Shown piece by piece: positions 21,996-34,375 of a stretch of 64,000 nucleotides of DNA. Position 1 is the stretch's first letter, and every line of letters starts with the position of its first letter. A model generated the notes under the pieces. The model searched no databases, had not been told where the DNA came from, and saw nothing but the letters and a program-made list of their open reading frames with translations. The translations under genes and the position numbers were made by a program. Origin of the DNA: Neocallimastix lanati (nom. inval.) (lineage: Eukaryota > Neocallimastigomycota > Neocallimastigomycetes > Neocallimastigales > Neocallimastigaceae); assembly GCA_016946835.1 (NCBI GenBank), contig JACVTC010000097.1, forward strand, positions 65,001-129,000, read 5' to 3'.

Positions 21996-24900
21996 TTCCC
22001 CCTACATTGGCATTTTCTACATTTCCATGATGAAGTCTGAGAAATATTTAAGCTTGGGTCCAGAAATACTTTTGATTAATGGATCTGCCATCATTGAGTT
22101 AGAACCAATGAGTGTTAATTTAATTTCATTTTTCATAATTTCATCTTGAACATATTTGTATTTTATATCCATATATTTGCATCGTCCCTTTTGGTTTTCA
22201 TTTTCAGCTATATCCTTACATGGTTTATTATCTATTCTAATATTAATTCTAATGTTTTTGTTAAATATTTCATTAACTAATCTTCTTATCCATATAGCTT
22301 GTTTGGTACATTCTATTAAGCTTGAGTATTCGGCTTCTGTGGTTGATAAGGCTATATTTTTCTGTGTAATTGATTTCCATGATATTGGGCTATTTCCTAA
22401 TACAAAAATATATCCTGAAGTGGATCTTCTTTTAACCTCATCACCAGCGAAATCTGCATCACAATAAGCTCTTAAAATTTTCTTTCCGTTATAATGAATT
22501 GAATAGTCCTTGGTACTTTTAAGGTATTTTAGTATTTGTATACCTGCATTCAAATCAGCTTTTGTTGGATTCTCAGAAAATCTTGCAGCTTGATTTACTG
22601 CGAATGCTATGTCAGGTCTTGTTTTTGTTGATACATATAATAGAGATCCAATCAATCTTTTATAATCAGTTTTGTTAATTTTCTCAGAGTTTTCTCTATC
22701 TTCTAATTTTGCATTAATACATGGTATTCTAGTTATTTTAGTATTATTTATGTTGTAGTTAGTTAACATTTTTTCAATATAATCTTTTTGATTAATTTTG
22801 TAGCCTTTATTTGTTTTAACTATATTGATTCCAATAATTTTGTTTGCTGATTTATCTGTGGAGACTTTGTATTTACGTTTTATCTTTGAAACAACTTTGG
22901 TAATTTCTTTATTCTCTCCTGCAATTAGTATATCATCAACATAGAGTGTTAGTAATAAGCATAATTTATTATTTTTATATTTACCAAATAAACAACTATC
23001 TGTATTATATTGAATTAACCCAATTTTCTTAAGAAAACCGGAGATTTCGTAAAACCATTGTCTTCCAGCTTGTTTGAGTCCATAGAGAGCCTTTCGTAAT
23101 AATCCTGATTTTCCGCAATTGAAATTTTTATCACCCATTGGAATTTGTACATAAATTTTCTCATCTAATTTAGCGTTCAAATATGCAGCTTTAATATCGA
23201 TTTGTCTTAAATCCCATTTATATATAGATGCAATAGCAATAGTTAATCTAAAACTATCCATTTCTATTGTAGGAGAATAGGTGCAGTTATAATCAACTCC
23301 TTTAATTTGTCGAAAACCTTTGACGACCAATCTAGCTTTATATATACCATTATCTTTTATAGTAAAAACCCATTTAACGTCGAGTGGCTTAATGCCTTTT
23401 GGGATATTTTTATTTTCAACAATTTTCATTACATTATTTCCATATAAATTTTGTAATTCTTTGTTAATTGCGTCTTTCCATTTGTCCACATTTTCTGAAT
23501 TCATAGCTTCTTCATAATTCTTGGGAATTAATGTATTAATGTTATTGACTCTATTTCTCTTGCGTCTTTCGTTTTCATCTGAGTCAGTTTTCCTTTCAAA
23601 AAATGGTTTATTTGATGTAGATACTCTATCTTTTATTTTTCTTTCTTCATTCAATTGATTATTTTTTCTTTTTCTTTTTAGATAGTTTTTTGTTTTCTCG
23701 TTATCAATTTTATCATTTTTGTTTACTAGTTTATCGAAAATTTTATTATTTCTTTTAATATTAAATTTAAAGTTCTTTTCTTTGTTCTTTCTTAGTTTTC
23801 TTTTATCTAAAGGTTCCAGATCACTAAAACTGTCCTCAGATTCATTCTCTGAATTATAGTCATTCATTTTATTATTATCATATATTTTATTATTTTCCAA
23901 ATTTGATTTTTCATTCATCTTCATATTAGCCAGATTTTTATGATTGCTTTCAATTCTATTCTCAATAAGTTTCTGGTCTAAAATTTCATAATTATTAAGG
24001 TTTGATTTAGATAAATTTTTATAATTATTAAGTTTTGAAATTTTTAATTTATTCTTAAATTTGAAATTTTTGAAATTTTTATTCAAATTTTTATTAATAA
24101 AACTTTTTTTCACATTTTTGTTCAAAAAATCATTTTTTGTGATTTTTATATCCTTTATGTTATTATCGTTATTTCTATTAATAATAGTGTTATTTTCATT
24201 ACTTTTACTATTATCATGTAGGATTTTGGCATGGTTTTCGTTTGATGAAACTTTTATATTATCTTCAATATTTGAATTTTTGAGTATTTCTTCTTGTTTT
24301 TCAGCTAATTTTTGATTTTCGTTAATTTTATCTTCATTGATTTTATCATCATTAATTTTGTCTTCATTAATTTTATTTTCATTGATTATGTCTTCATTAA
24401 TTTTATTTTCATTAATTATGTCTTCATTAATTATGTCTTCATTAATTATTTCGTTTTCTGAATTATTGTCTAACATGTTTTCATTATTGTATTCATCCAT
24501 TAAATCAATATTATCTTCAATATTAATTTTATTCGGTTTGTTTTCATTCCTTTCAAATTCATTATGATAAATAGATTGACTAAATTGATGTTGTGAATCA
24601 TGTTGTAAGTCCTGTTCCCCCCCCAATTTGTTTATCTGAAGGATTTGAGGAATGAAAAAATGATGTGCCAAGTGAACCTAGAGTACTTTCATTGAAGTAT
24701 GCGTCACGAACTATAATTATTGTTTTTGAAGTAGTGTCGAGGACACGATAACCTGGGGAATCTGATGAGTATCCTAAGAAAATACCTGGTTTTGTATTAT
24801 TTTCAAATTTTCCTTGTTTGTATCTATTAAGGAAAAATACTTTACATCCAAACACTTTAAGTTTAGATATATCAATTTTCTTATTAAAAAATACCTCGTT

Positions 24901-27230
24901 CGGGATTTTAAAATTAATTCCTTGATGCGGATTTAAATTATACAATATACATGCACATTTAATAGCTTCATCCCATAAAATAGGTGATAATTTAGCTGCA
25001 CTAAGTAATGTTTTCGCGCAGTTATCTAATGTCTGATTAATTCTTTCAGCGCGACCATTTTGTTGGGGATTACCTGGTGTTGAATGATTGAATATAATTC
25101 CATTAATTTATAAAATTAGAATTGTTATATTTTAAACCGTTATCAGATCTTACTTCTTTTATATTGTAATTACAAGTATTTTTCATAAGTTTATGAAACT
25201 CAATAAATTTTTGTACTGCTTCAGATTTGTGTTTCAGTAAGTAGACCCAACATTTTCTACTGAAATCATTTATGAATGTTATATAATATTTGTATCCACT
25301 AAATGATGGTGAAGGCTTTAGTGGTCCGACGATATCAGAATGAACGACTTGTAATGGTGAGAAACTTTTGTTGATTGTTTTGTTGAATGTTTTTTTTTTC
25401 TTGAGTTTACTTATTTTGCAATCTTCACAATTTATATTATCATTCTTTTCTTCCTTAATGTTGTTGTTTTCTAGAAATTTTTGAAGATTTTGATTGTAAT
25501 AGTGGCCTAATCTAGCATGCCATAATTTTAAATCGACATTGTTTATATTATAATCTTTATTTTTCATTGAGCTTGTATTTAAAGTAAAGAGGTTTTCATC
25601 ATTTGTATAAACGGTAGTAATTAGTTTATTATTTTTAAATATTTGGAGTCTTTCTTTATTGTTATGCATATCCATTACTAATTTGAAGCCTTTTTTACAT
25701 AGGTAATGAGTGGAAATTAAATTATTTTGTATGTTTGGAGCATAAAATACTTCTCCAATAGAAAAATTATTATTTTTATACATCCCTTTGTACATACCCT
25801 TTTTGTATATTCTATCGGATTGTCCGTTTGGGTATGTAATTCCTCTATTAGCAACTTCTTCAATGTTTGATAGTATTTTTATATTCTTAGATAAATTAAT
25901 CCCTGTTCCACTATCAATGATCCATGATTCTATATTGTTATCTTCCATAATATTATTTTCTTCTTTTAAGATTTCGGTAGTTACTTTATTTACCCTTATG
26001 TTCCTGGAAGTTATTGAACTGTTATTAAAATTATCTTTTACACAATTAGTTTTTATATTGAAGCAGAAGTCGAATGAAGGATCTGAATCTGAATTCGAAT
26101 TGTTTTGTTCTTCATAATTAACGTTATAAGATTTGAAGTTTCTTTTACTACCTTTCCTGTTTAAAGATGTTCTTTTAATTTTAATTTTGTTTCTTGACTT
26201 ATTTATTAATATTTTTCTTTTCTCCTCTATAGTTATTATTTGGTGAATTCGATGGATTGAAGAAACAGTTATCAGTAGTGTGCCCATTTTTATGGCAATA
26301 TTGACAGTATTCGTTGGAATTTGCTTCTTTATTAAAATTATATGGGAGTTTCCCATTTCGGACTCTATTAATTTGATCTTCGTGTTGATATGTTTCCTTG
26401 ATTTCTACTCGTTTAATACTTTTACTTTTCTTAATTATGGTACTTAGTTTTGTTATGTCTTCTTTTAAATCCTTAAATGTCTTTTCAACATATAGAAATG
26501 TGAATGAATATGCGATGCCGACTTTATTTAGTTCCTCTAAAGAATACAAGACTTTTGTTTCTTCACTTAGTTCTGGCTTATTTTGAGATTTTGCCTCGTT
26601 ATTGTATTCTGTAAATAATGAGTTAAGATTATCTAAATACAGTTTAAAGTCATCGTTTTCGATTTCTAGCTTTTTTATCTTCATTTCAATTTCAAATAAT
26701 CTTGAAGGGCCTGTTTCTGAAAATCTTTCCTTTAATTCCTTTATCATTAAGTAGGCACTTGTACAATTATTTAATAAGCTTTTTGTATATTCGTCGAGGC
26801 TGTTCAATATTATAATTCTGACTGTACTGTCATATTTTAAATGTTTTTTATTTGTGTTTATATCTTTGATATTCTTTGATATATAATCACCCAATTCTTC
26901 AGAATCAAGGAATAATTTTAAGTCTGAATGCCATTTGTGAAAGTTTTCATTTGTAATTCTAAAGTTTTGAATGTGAAATTTATTAATTGTGTTGGTTTGA
27001 ATATTTGGAGGTTCTACTTCGACAAGAGTATCATTCATTGTTGTACTCGATGTATTTGTAGTCTTTGTTGTCTTTGAAGAAGTTTTTGAAGAACTCCCCG
27101 TAGCTGTTGAATTATCTGATTTAGTCATTTTAATGTGGCTGCCAATATTTCTTTATTTTAATATTTAATGAATGTTTAATATTTGATATATTAGATTTTG
27201 ATATCAGCAATTGTTAATGAATTATTGAGT

Positions 27231-27246
27231 CATGAGACTCTTAATC
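27231..27246 (-). other. Primer-binding site of copia-1, complementary to the tRNA-Lys(CUU) anticodon arm
   Basis: The plus strand next to the LTR reads CATGAGACTCTTAATC, identical to eukaryotic tRNA-Lys(CUU) from about position 25 to 40 (anticodon CTT inside). The element RNA is therefore complementary to the anticodon arm rather than to the 3' CCA end, as in Drosophila copia, which is primed by a half-tRNA. The same site abuts the 5' LTR of copia-2. Confidence 0.75.
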
Positions 27247-27517
27247 TGTTAAATATAATACTTAAATTCAGAAATGATATTTATATTTTATTATGTGTTT
27301 ATTTATTTATTTATTTATTTATTGCTTTTACATTTAGAAAGACCTTATTCATTTAAGAATATGTTATTACATGTTATTTATATTTATTTTCTAGTCTAAC
27401 ATTATTGGTAACATTTAACGTTACACTGCATTATATTATCGAATAAAATAATATTTTACACTTAATAATGTAGTATAATGTACAATGTAATTAAACACAT
27501 AACTGTGATATTTAACA
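27247..27517 (-). repeat. 5' LTR of copia-1
   Basis: A 271-bp repeat matching the 3' LTR without a difference that I can find. It is followed on the element strand directly by the primer-binding site. Confidence 0.95.
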
Positions 27518-28596
27518 TAAAATATCATATTTCTTATAAAGAAAATAATTTTTTATTATAATAATTTATTAAAATATGCTATTCAATTAAACCATATCAA
27601 TAAATAAAAAATTTAATAGAAAATCATTTTAGTCTTGAAATTAAAGTTAAAGAAGAAAAGAGTGAAAAGGATGTTTAACACTTTGGCAATATGTATTTAA
27701 AACTAAAAATATTAAATTATAATATAATTATTTAAAAGAAGCAAGAGAAATCCAAATAAACAACGCAAGATAAATCTCTAAATTTAAAGTATATTTTTAA
27801 TTCATTATGAATATAAATATATGTAGAAATTTAAATAAAATAAATTTATATCTTTAATTTTAAAAAAGTTATCTTAATTATAATATTTTATTTTAATAAA
27901 TATTAATAATGATAATAAGTATATATATATATTAAATTCTTAATTTTATTTTTATTTGTTATATTTTATTGTCACTACGATTATAATTTTTATTTTTTTT
28001 TTAATTTATTATTACTATTATAATTTTTATTTTTTTTAATTTATTATAATTTTTATTTTTTTTTTATTTTTTTTTTAATTTATTATTACTATCATTATAA
28101 TTTTTATTTTATTTATTTATTTATTTACTTATTTATTTATTTTTTTTATTATTTTATCATTACTATAATTATAATTTTTATTTTTTTATTTTTTTATTTT
28201 TTTTTTTTTTTTTATTTTATTTTAAATATATATTAATAAATATATATATATATATATATTGAAAATTTAAATATAAAATATATACTTTATAACATTTATA
28301 AGTATCAATTCTTAAAAAAATTTTTTTCAAAATTATAATAATATATATATATTATATTTAAAATTGAGAAAAAAACAGTTCATCATAATATTGTTGATAT
28401 ATAAATAATTTTCTTTTTATTTTTAATTTTAATAAGTTATATACAAATTTATTAAATCAATATTAATATATAAATAAAATTTTCAAAATTTCATTCTCAA
28501 ATTTTAATATTAATTTATATATATATATTATTATTATTATTATAATAATAATAATAATTTTTAAAATTCATATAAATATAAAATAAAAATATATTA
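27518..28596. other. AT-rich intergenic region
   Basis: Besides the minisatellite at 27.97-28.21 kb it contains only AT-rich sequence and TA repeats; no gene is seen. Confidence 0.55.
27970..28215. repeat. Imperfect T-rich minisatellite
   Basis: Units of the form TTATTATTACTATTATAATT followed by TTTATTTTTTTT recur four to five times with length variation. Confidence 0.65.
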
Positions 28597-29322
28597 TTAC
28601 TCTTTTAATTTTAAAATATAAGTTAATTCTTGTTTTTCATATTTATCTAATCCTTTTTTTGCTATTTCTGGACAAAATAATCCACCTAAAATAGTTGTAG
28701 ATAATAAACCAAATGGATTTGCAGTTAAAGCTCCTGAAGAAATCATTACACTTAAGCAAACAGCAACCCTTGAATAAAAAATTGTATTTTTTTTATTACC
28801 AAATAAAGAATTATCTATAATTTCAATGAATGAAATAGGTATAGATAAACTACAGTCGTTGTTATTATTAAAAGTATACATAAAATTCGTAGGATTTGAA
28901 TTTCTCATATCTAAAGTATCAGTAGTAATTATTTTATTGGTATCATTTTTCATTATTTCATTAATTTGAATATTAACTTCTTTAGCGGTACGACAATTAC
29001 ATGGTTTTAATATCCTTGAATAATAATTCATTTCTTCTTCGGTAAATGATTTAAACGTTATTAAAGTGACATCTTCAGCTAAAATATTATACCATGGACT
29101 TTTAATTTGACATTTTAGTTGGTTTCTTACTTCATTATAATTATTATATTTACAATAATGTAGTATATTTTTTTTACCATTTTTATCAATAATTTTGATA
29201 TTATTATCTAATAGCTTGCTATTAAATCTTTCAACACCACAATGCATAGAATATACCTTATGAGTAATTAAAAATAAAATATTGATTAAAGTTAAAACAT
29301 AATTTATTATTCCCATTTTCAT
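28597..29322 (-). CDS. Secreted or membrane protein of unknown family
   Basis: A 241-residue intact frame begins with a signal peptide (about residues 1-26, ending THKVYS). A luminal or extracellular part with about seven cysteines follows (HYCKYNNYNEV, CQIKSPWYN, CNCRTAKEV). Near residues 185-222 there are hydrophobic stretches (VAVCLSVMISSGALTANPFG, LLSTTILGGLFC) that probably form one or two membrane spans or a re-entrant hairpin, then a charged tail (KKGLDKYEKQELTYIL). Two in-frame Met codons (1 and 3) could serve as the start. The two neighbours are likewise small membrane proteins of no known family. I recognise no domain. Codon use matches the other host genes. Confidence 0.68.
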   Translation of the reverse strand: MKMGIINYVLTLINILFLITHKVYSMHCGVERFNSKLLDNNIKIIDKNGKKNILHYCKYNNYNEVRNQLKCQIKSPWYNILAEDVTLITFKSFTEEEMNYYSRILKPCNCRTAKEVNIQINEIMKNDTNKIITTDTLDMRNSNPTNFMYTFNNNNDCSLSIPISFIEIIDNSLFGNKKNTIFYSRVAVCLSVMISSGALTANPFGLLSTTILGGLFCPEIAKKGLDKYEKQELTYILKLKE

Positions 29323-29697
29323 GATAAATTTTAATTATTTATATCAAATTCTAAATTTTTAAGCGTAGTTATTTATTTAATTATTATATATTTTATATTA
29401 TAATTATTCTTTATTTTTATTAAAAAATTTTAATTATTCAATATCATTAAAACTGTAATTTGGGTTATAATTATATATTAATTTATTTATTAATTTATTT
29501 ATTTATTTATTTTTAAACTTATAGTAATAAAAATATTTTATTTCATTTTAAAAAACAAAAAGAAATTTAAAATTTATTTTATTTTATTACTAAATTTAAA
29601 TGTATGAACCAATAATATCACAATATAAAATAAAATAAAAAACATAAAAAAAATTATTTAAATACTATTTACAAATTAAATAGATGATAAAAAAAAA
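29323..29697. other. Divergent promoter region
   Basis: The 375-bp spacer between two divergent small membrane-protein genes contains AT-rich sequence and TTTA repeats near 29480-29510; no specific element is recognised. Confidence 0.5.
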
Positions 29698-30117
29698 ATG
29701 TTAACAAAAATTACTTTTAAACCAAAAAATTATACAAATTTTAAAAGTTGTCTTTTTCTCATATTTATTATAATTGGTATCAATTTTGATATTATATTTT
29801 GTTACCATGACTATGATTTGAAATGTAATGATTCTTGGAGAAAAGTTTCATTGATTTTAAAACTAATAGGTTTTTTTTCAATATGGTATATTATAAATTC
29901 AATATGTGTTAACTCATTAAATAATTATACAAATTTTAAGGCATCTGTATATTTTATATTTATCGTTATTGGAACAAACATTCAAGCAATTTTTTGTTCC
30001 GATATACAATGTAATGAATCCTGGAAACGGTTATTTTGGATAATTAAAATTATAAGTTTATATATGATTTGGACTGCCATAGATTTTATATATAAACATT
30101 TGAAAAAAAATATGTAA
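29698..30117 (+). CDS. Small four-span membrane protein built from two tandem copies of one unit
   Basis: A 139-residue intact frame. Residues about 11-75 and 76-137 are two copies of the same module: NYTNFK, a membrane span (SCLFLIFIIIGINFDIIFC versus ASVYFIFIVIGTNIQAIFC), a short loop with C-N-(D/E)-SW-(K/R), then a second span ending in IW-(Y/A/T)-I. The loop of the first copy is two residues longer. Each copy has two conserved cysteines (IFC and KCND/QCNE) that may form a disulfide on one face of the membrane. The predicted protein has four spans with basic ends. No known family is recognised. The start Met lies directly after an A-run. Codon use is like the neighbours. Confidence 0.72.
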   Translation: MLTKITFKPKNYTNFKSCLFLIFIIIGINFDIIFCYHDYDLKCNDSWRKVSLILKLIGFFSIWYIINSICVNSLNNYTNFKASVYFIFIVIGTNIQAIFCSDIQCNESWKRLFWIIKIISLYMIWTAIDFIYKHLKKNM

Positions 30118-30156
30118 TAAAAATTTGATAGCTATAATAATTAATAATTAATAATT

Positions 30157-30191
<35 letters not shown>

Positions 30192-30223
30192 TTAATAATA
30201 ATAATAATAATATTAATAATAAT

Positions 30224-30259
<36 letters not shown>

Positions 30260-32472
30260 TAAATATATAAATAAAAAATAAAATAAACAAATATAATAAG
30301 TAAATGATATATATATTAAATAAATAATAAATAAAAAGTATTATTCTTGTTGTTAGGTTTTATGAATCTCCTAAATTGATATGGTTTAAATTAATAAAAA
30401 AAAAAAAAAAAAAAGGATACCTTTAGCATTAAAGATTATTTTTTTTTTTATTATTTTATTTTTTTCTGAACACTTAAAAAAAATTATATTAAAAAAGCAA
30501 ATAGAACAAATATTTATGAAATTCAATTTAATTTATGATTTATAAATTAGATAAAAAGTGAAATTTCGAATATTCAAAATTTCAAAAATTGAAAAAAAAA
30601 AATATATATATATATATATATTTTTTATTTTTTAAACAAATAAAAAAAATGTATTAAATCTATTAACTTTTTAAATATAATAAATTGTATTTTAAATTTA
30701 AAAAATATTAATAAAAATTTATTTCACAGTTAAATATTTAAATTTATTCTATAATACTTTAATTAATTAAGTGTTGAATTATATTTATTTTATTTTAAAA
30801 TATTTTTCTCCTTAATTTAGTAATATCTTTAAGCCTCCAAAGAGGAAGAATTGTATTACTATATGGTTAAATTCTAAATATATATATATATCTAAATTTC
30901 TTTTAATTCTTAAATTAATCTTATTAATTATAGTAATTCATAGACTTTAAACTTATAAAAAATCAAATTTTCATATTTATTTATTTATTTATTTTATTAT
31001 TTATTTATTTTATTTTTATTAATATACATTAATTAATAATTAAAAAAAAAAAAAGAATACGAAATTATTTATCATTATTGCTAAAAAAAAATATTTCACA
31101 AACTTTTTATGATATATTGTTTTTAGGTTCTTATATGAAAAGAACATATAACAATATTTATAAGATTATTCAATAATTTAATAATATATTTAAAATCTAA
31201 CTTTAATAAAAAATAATAAAATCTATATTATTTATTAAATTATGGTTAAATATATATTTCGTATAATAAGTATTTATTTATATTTTATTATTATTTTATT
31301 ACTATTTATATAATACAACGTTATTCATTTTATATACCACTTTTATATTATTATTAAATGATTCTCTCTTAATTATTTTAATCCTGACATTACAATAAAA
31401 TTAATAAAATAGAATAATCAATTAATGGAATAGAATAGTTTTCTTATTAATTTACATTATTTTCAAATTTATATTTTAATTACGTGTTATATAATCTGAT
31501 AAATGGGTCTTTTATGTGCACTTTGTCTTTTTTAATAATATCGTGAATTTTTATTAATAATATTTCATATTTCTCTATTTATTAATTTATTTGATTTAAT
31601 TAATTATAATTATCAAACTTTTTTCTTTTTTTCAAAAATTAATTTTTAATAATTTTAAATTAATATATGTAATTTTAATGAAAATATATAATAATTAAAT
31701 TACATTAAATATAAAATGAAATTTAATATATTATTTATATTATTCAAAATATATAAAAATACTAATCTAATCTAAAGAGAATACTATTAAATATTATATA
31801 AAAATATAATAATAAATAATATATTTCTGAATAAAATCTAATATATATTATATTAATAATAATACATATAATGAATTATAATTTAATATATATTAACTAA
31901 TAGATATTAATAAACTATTAAAGTTATATATAATAAGAATATTATTAAATATATAGGAATAATTCAATTATTAATTTAGAATGAATGATTGAAATATAGT
32001 AAAAATACAATATAAGATATAAATGTATAAAAATTTAAAATAATAAATTATTTCAAAATAATTAATTAATATGTTGACAGAAGATATAAATTTAATATTT
32101 AATAATTATTATTAAATATACCAATTTGTTACACATATTACTTTTAGATCAAATCGAAAAATTCATGTTAAATTAATAATTAATAGAAATTCTTTATCCA
32201 TTATCATGATTATTCATAGCAGCTTTATTTATTTTATGATATAATAATGAATGGCAGTATTAATAATAAATCATTACATTCATAAAAGAGCTTTAAAACG
32301 TCAGCCTTGAAGATATCTGATGATTTTTTAGGAAGATTTTAATAATTCAGTTATAATGTAAGCAAATAAAGCCATACTTTAAAAATAATAATTTAATAAC
32401 GTTAAATAATATTTCATGCAATCATATTTTATATTAAAAACAAATTATATTTTTTAATATAACTTTTAATTA

Positions 32473-32518
<46 letters not shown>

Positions 32519-32641
32519 ATAATTTATATTCCTATTTTTACTTTTATTTTTTTTTTATCTTATTTAAAACCTCCTTTTTAAAATTAAATTTAATTAATTA
32601 TTCAAAATAAAATGGTTAATTAAAATACTTTATTTCACTAT

Positions 32642-32675
<34 letters not shown>

Positions 32676-32782
32676 CACCTTTATCATTTAACATTAAAAT
32701 CATTTTTATAAAAAAAAAATGATGTAAAATTTTTAATAATTTTTTCACTGAGGAAAAATAATAAATTTAAGCTTGTGATAAA

Positions 32783-32830
<48 letters not shown>

Positions 32831-33167
32831 GATAAAAATTTAATAAAATTTTGTTAATAAACTATAATTATTAAATTTTTATTTCACATAATCCAAATTT
32901 CATAATTTATATTATTATATTTATATTATTTAATATATATCAATCATTACTCTAATTTTACAAATATATCAAACATTACTCTAATTTTACAAATAAAAAA
33001 AAAAAAAAAAAAAAAAAAAAAAGAATAATTTTATAAAATATTAATTTATTGAAAATTTTCAATAATTACTAAATAAATAATTAATAATTACTGTAAAAAA
33101 AATACTATTGTTAAAAAAAAAAAAAAAATATGATGACTATTTATAAAAATTTTTTATAAAGAAACTG
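30118..33167. other. 3-kb AT-rich gene desert
   Basis: No gene is seen on either strand. Contents are (AAT)n at about 30160-30260, poly-A and TA runs, (ATT)n at 32468-32516, (TA)n at 32791-32826, and a tandem duplication of a 28-bp unit (ATATCAATCATTACTCTAAT...) at 32935-32995. A slightly less biased stretch near 32250-32350 shows no extended frame. Confidence 0.6.
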
Positions 33168-33600
33168 ATGGGAATAGTAAAGACCTTAATCGATTTAAAA
33201 ATATATTAAATTATTTATGTCGTTCTACTTTATTAATATCAAAAAAAAAAAAAAAAAAAAAAAAAAAAGATTACGTTAAAGATATATTGAACGAAAACAA
33301 AACTTTCTTACTTTACAATCTGATCTACTTATTTCTCATTTTGTATTAGATGGTTATACAGGATTTTTAGCTTCCGAAAAAAATTATATGATGGTAATGG
33401 CCATGACAAAAAAAATATTACAAAATATATGGCTGTAATAGTAAATGAAAGTATTACTATAATAAACGATTATCAGGAAAATCCAAGAATAACAAATTAT
33501 GAATTTCCATATTTTATAAAGGATTCAACTTTTAATAAATTCTATGGTGGAACATGTAATATTCGCAATGAAATTGGTAAGCATTTTATAATTTTCTTTC
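33168..33600 (+). pseudogene. Gene fragment of unknown family
   Basis: Short coding-like stretches follow one another on the plus strand: ETDGNSKDLNRFKNILNYLC (33168-33240), a 29-base A-run, then HFVLDGYTGFLASEKN and, after a frame step, NITKYMAVIVNESITIINDY and FPYFIKDSTFNKFYGGTCNI. The last ends at a good splice donor (AATTG|GTAAGC at about 33576). The composition is protein-like, but I do not recognise the family. The A-run and the frame change suggest a decayed gene or an unspliced fragment. Confidence 0.35.
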
Positions 33601-34024
33601 GGACGAAAATGGTATAAAAAAAATCAGAAAAAAGATTATTTAAAAAAAACCTTTATTATGATATCTATAAAATTTTAACAATATGAAATATATAATAAAA
33701 TATATATATATTAAACAATAATAAATAATTAATAAGTTATTAATAATATATTTTACTACTTGTTTTTTAAAAAAAAAATTAATTATAAAATAAAATTTTA
33801 TTAAACAAAGTTTTTTTTTAGAATAAACTTCCAATGGTTTATTAACTATTTTATTATATTTTTATGTATATTATAATTTATTCAATTAATAATGTAATAA
33901 ATAATAAATAATAGAAAAAAATAATAAATAATAAAAATAATTAAAATAATAATAATAATATTTAAAAATTATTATTACTTTTTAACTATAACATTTAATT
34001 TTATTAGGTTTTAAGATTTAACCA

Positions 34025-34058
<34 letters not shown>

Positions 34059-34375
34059 TATAATAATAGGGGAATAATGTAGCTATTATAATAAATTAAA
34101 TTGATATATACGTAAGTTTATAAAACTCAAATTAATAAAATTAAATTATAGCAAGTTAAATTAGTTAATAGTTAGAAATAATTTATCACACATATTCATC
34201 AGCGAACCAAATTATTATTTCAGAATAACTAGGTTTGAATTAGAAGATATGTAACATATTAAATAAATATTAAATTTATTTATAGAGTATTGACACATAT
34301 TTTAATAAATTAAATGTATAAGCCACATTTATTCATATACATGTAAATTGAATAGAATAATACAATAGCTTGATC
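33601..34375. other. AT-rich intergenic region, no gene seen
   Basis: It holds A-runs and TA repeats (34022-34062). The short minus-strand frame at 33640-33834 is low complexity. Confidence 0.5.

Larger units (their letters stand above)
21725..27517 (-). mobile_element. Copia-1: nearly complete Ty1/copia LTR retrotransposon
   Basis: The element is 5.8 kb, lies on the minus strand and is bounded by two 271-bp LTRs that I read as identical, flanked by the 5-bp target duplication TAAAA (21720-21724 and 27518-27522). From its 5' end it has a gag region (about 26.2-27.1 kb) with a CCHC knuckle (CQYCHKNGHTTDNC), a protease with DSG, the GAG-pre-integrase zinc region, the integrase core (HSDIVGP, VRSDNG), and a reverse transcriptase-RNase H region in copia order (22.0-24.6 kb; YVDDIL, CDADFAGD, STTEAEY). 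A purine-rich tract (GTAGGGGGAA) precedes the 3' LTR. It looks almost whole, with about three breaks in the coding region. Identical LTRs mean a very recent insertion. Confidence 0.93.

Noticed and set aside
33640-33834. 64-codon minus-strand frame
   Set aside because: Repeats of Tyr, Ile and Phe from AT-rich DNA; no protein-like pattern.
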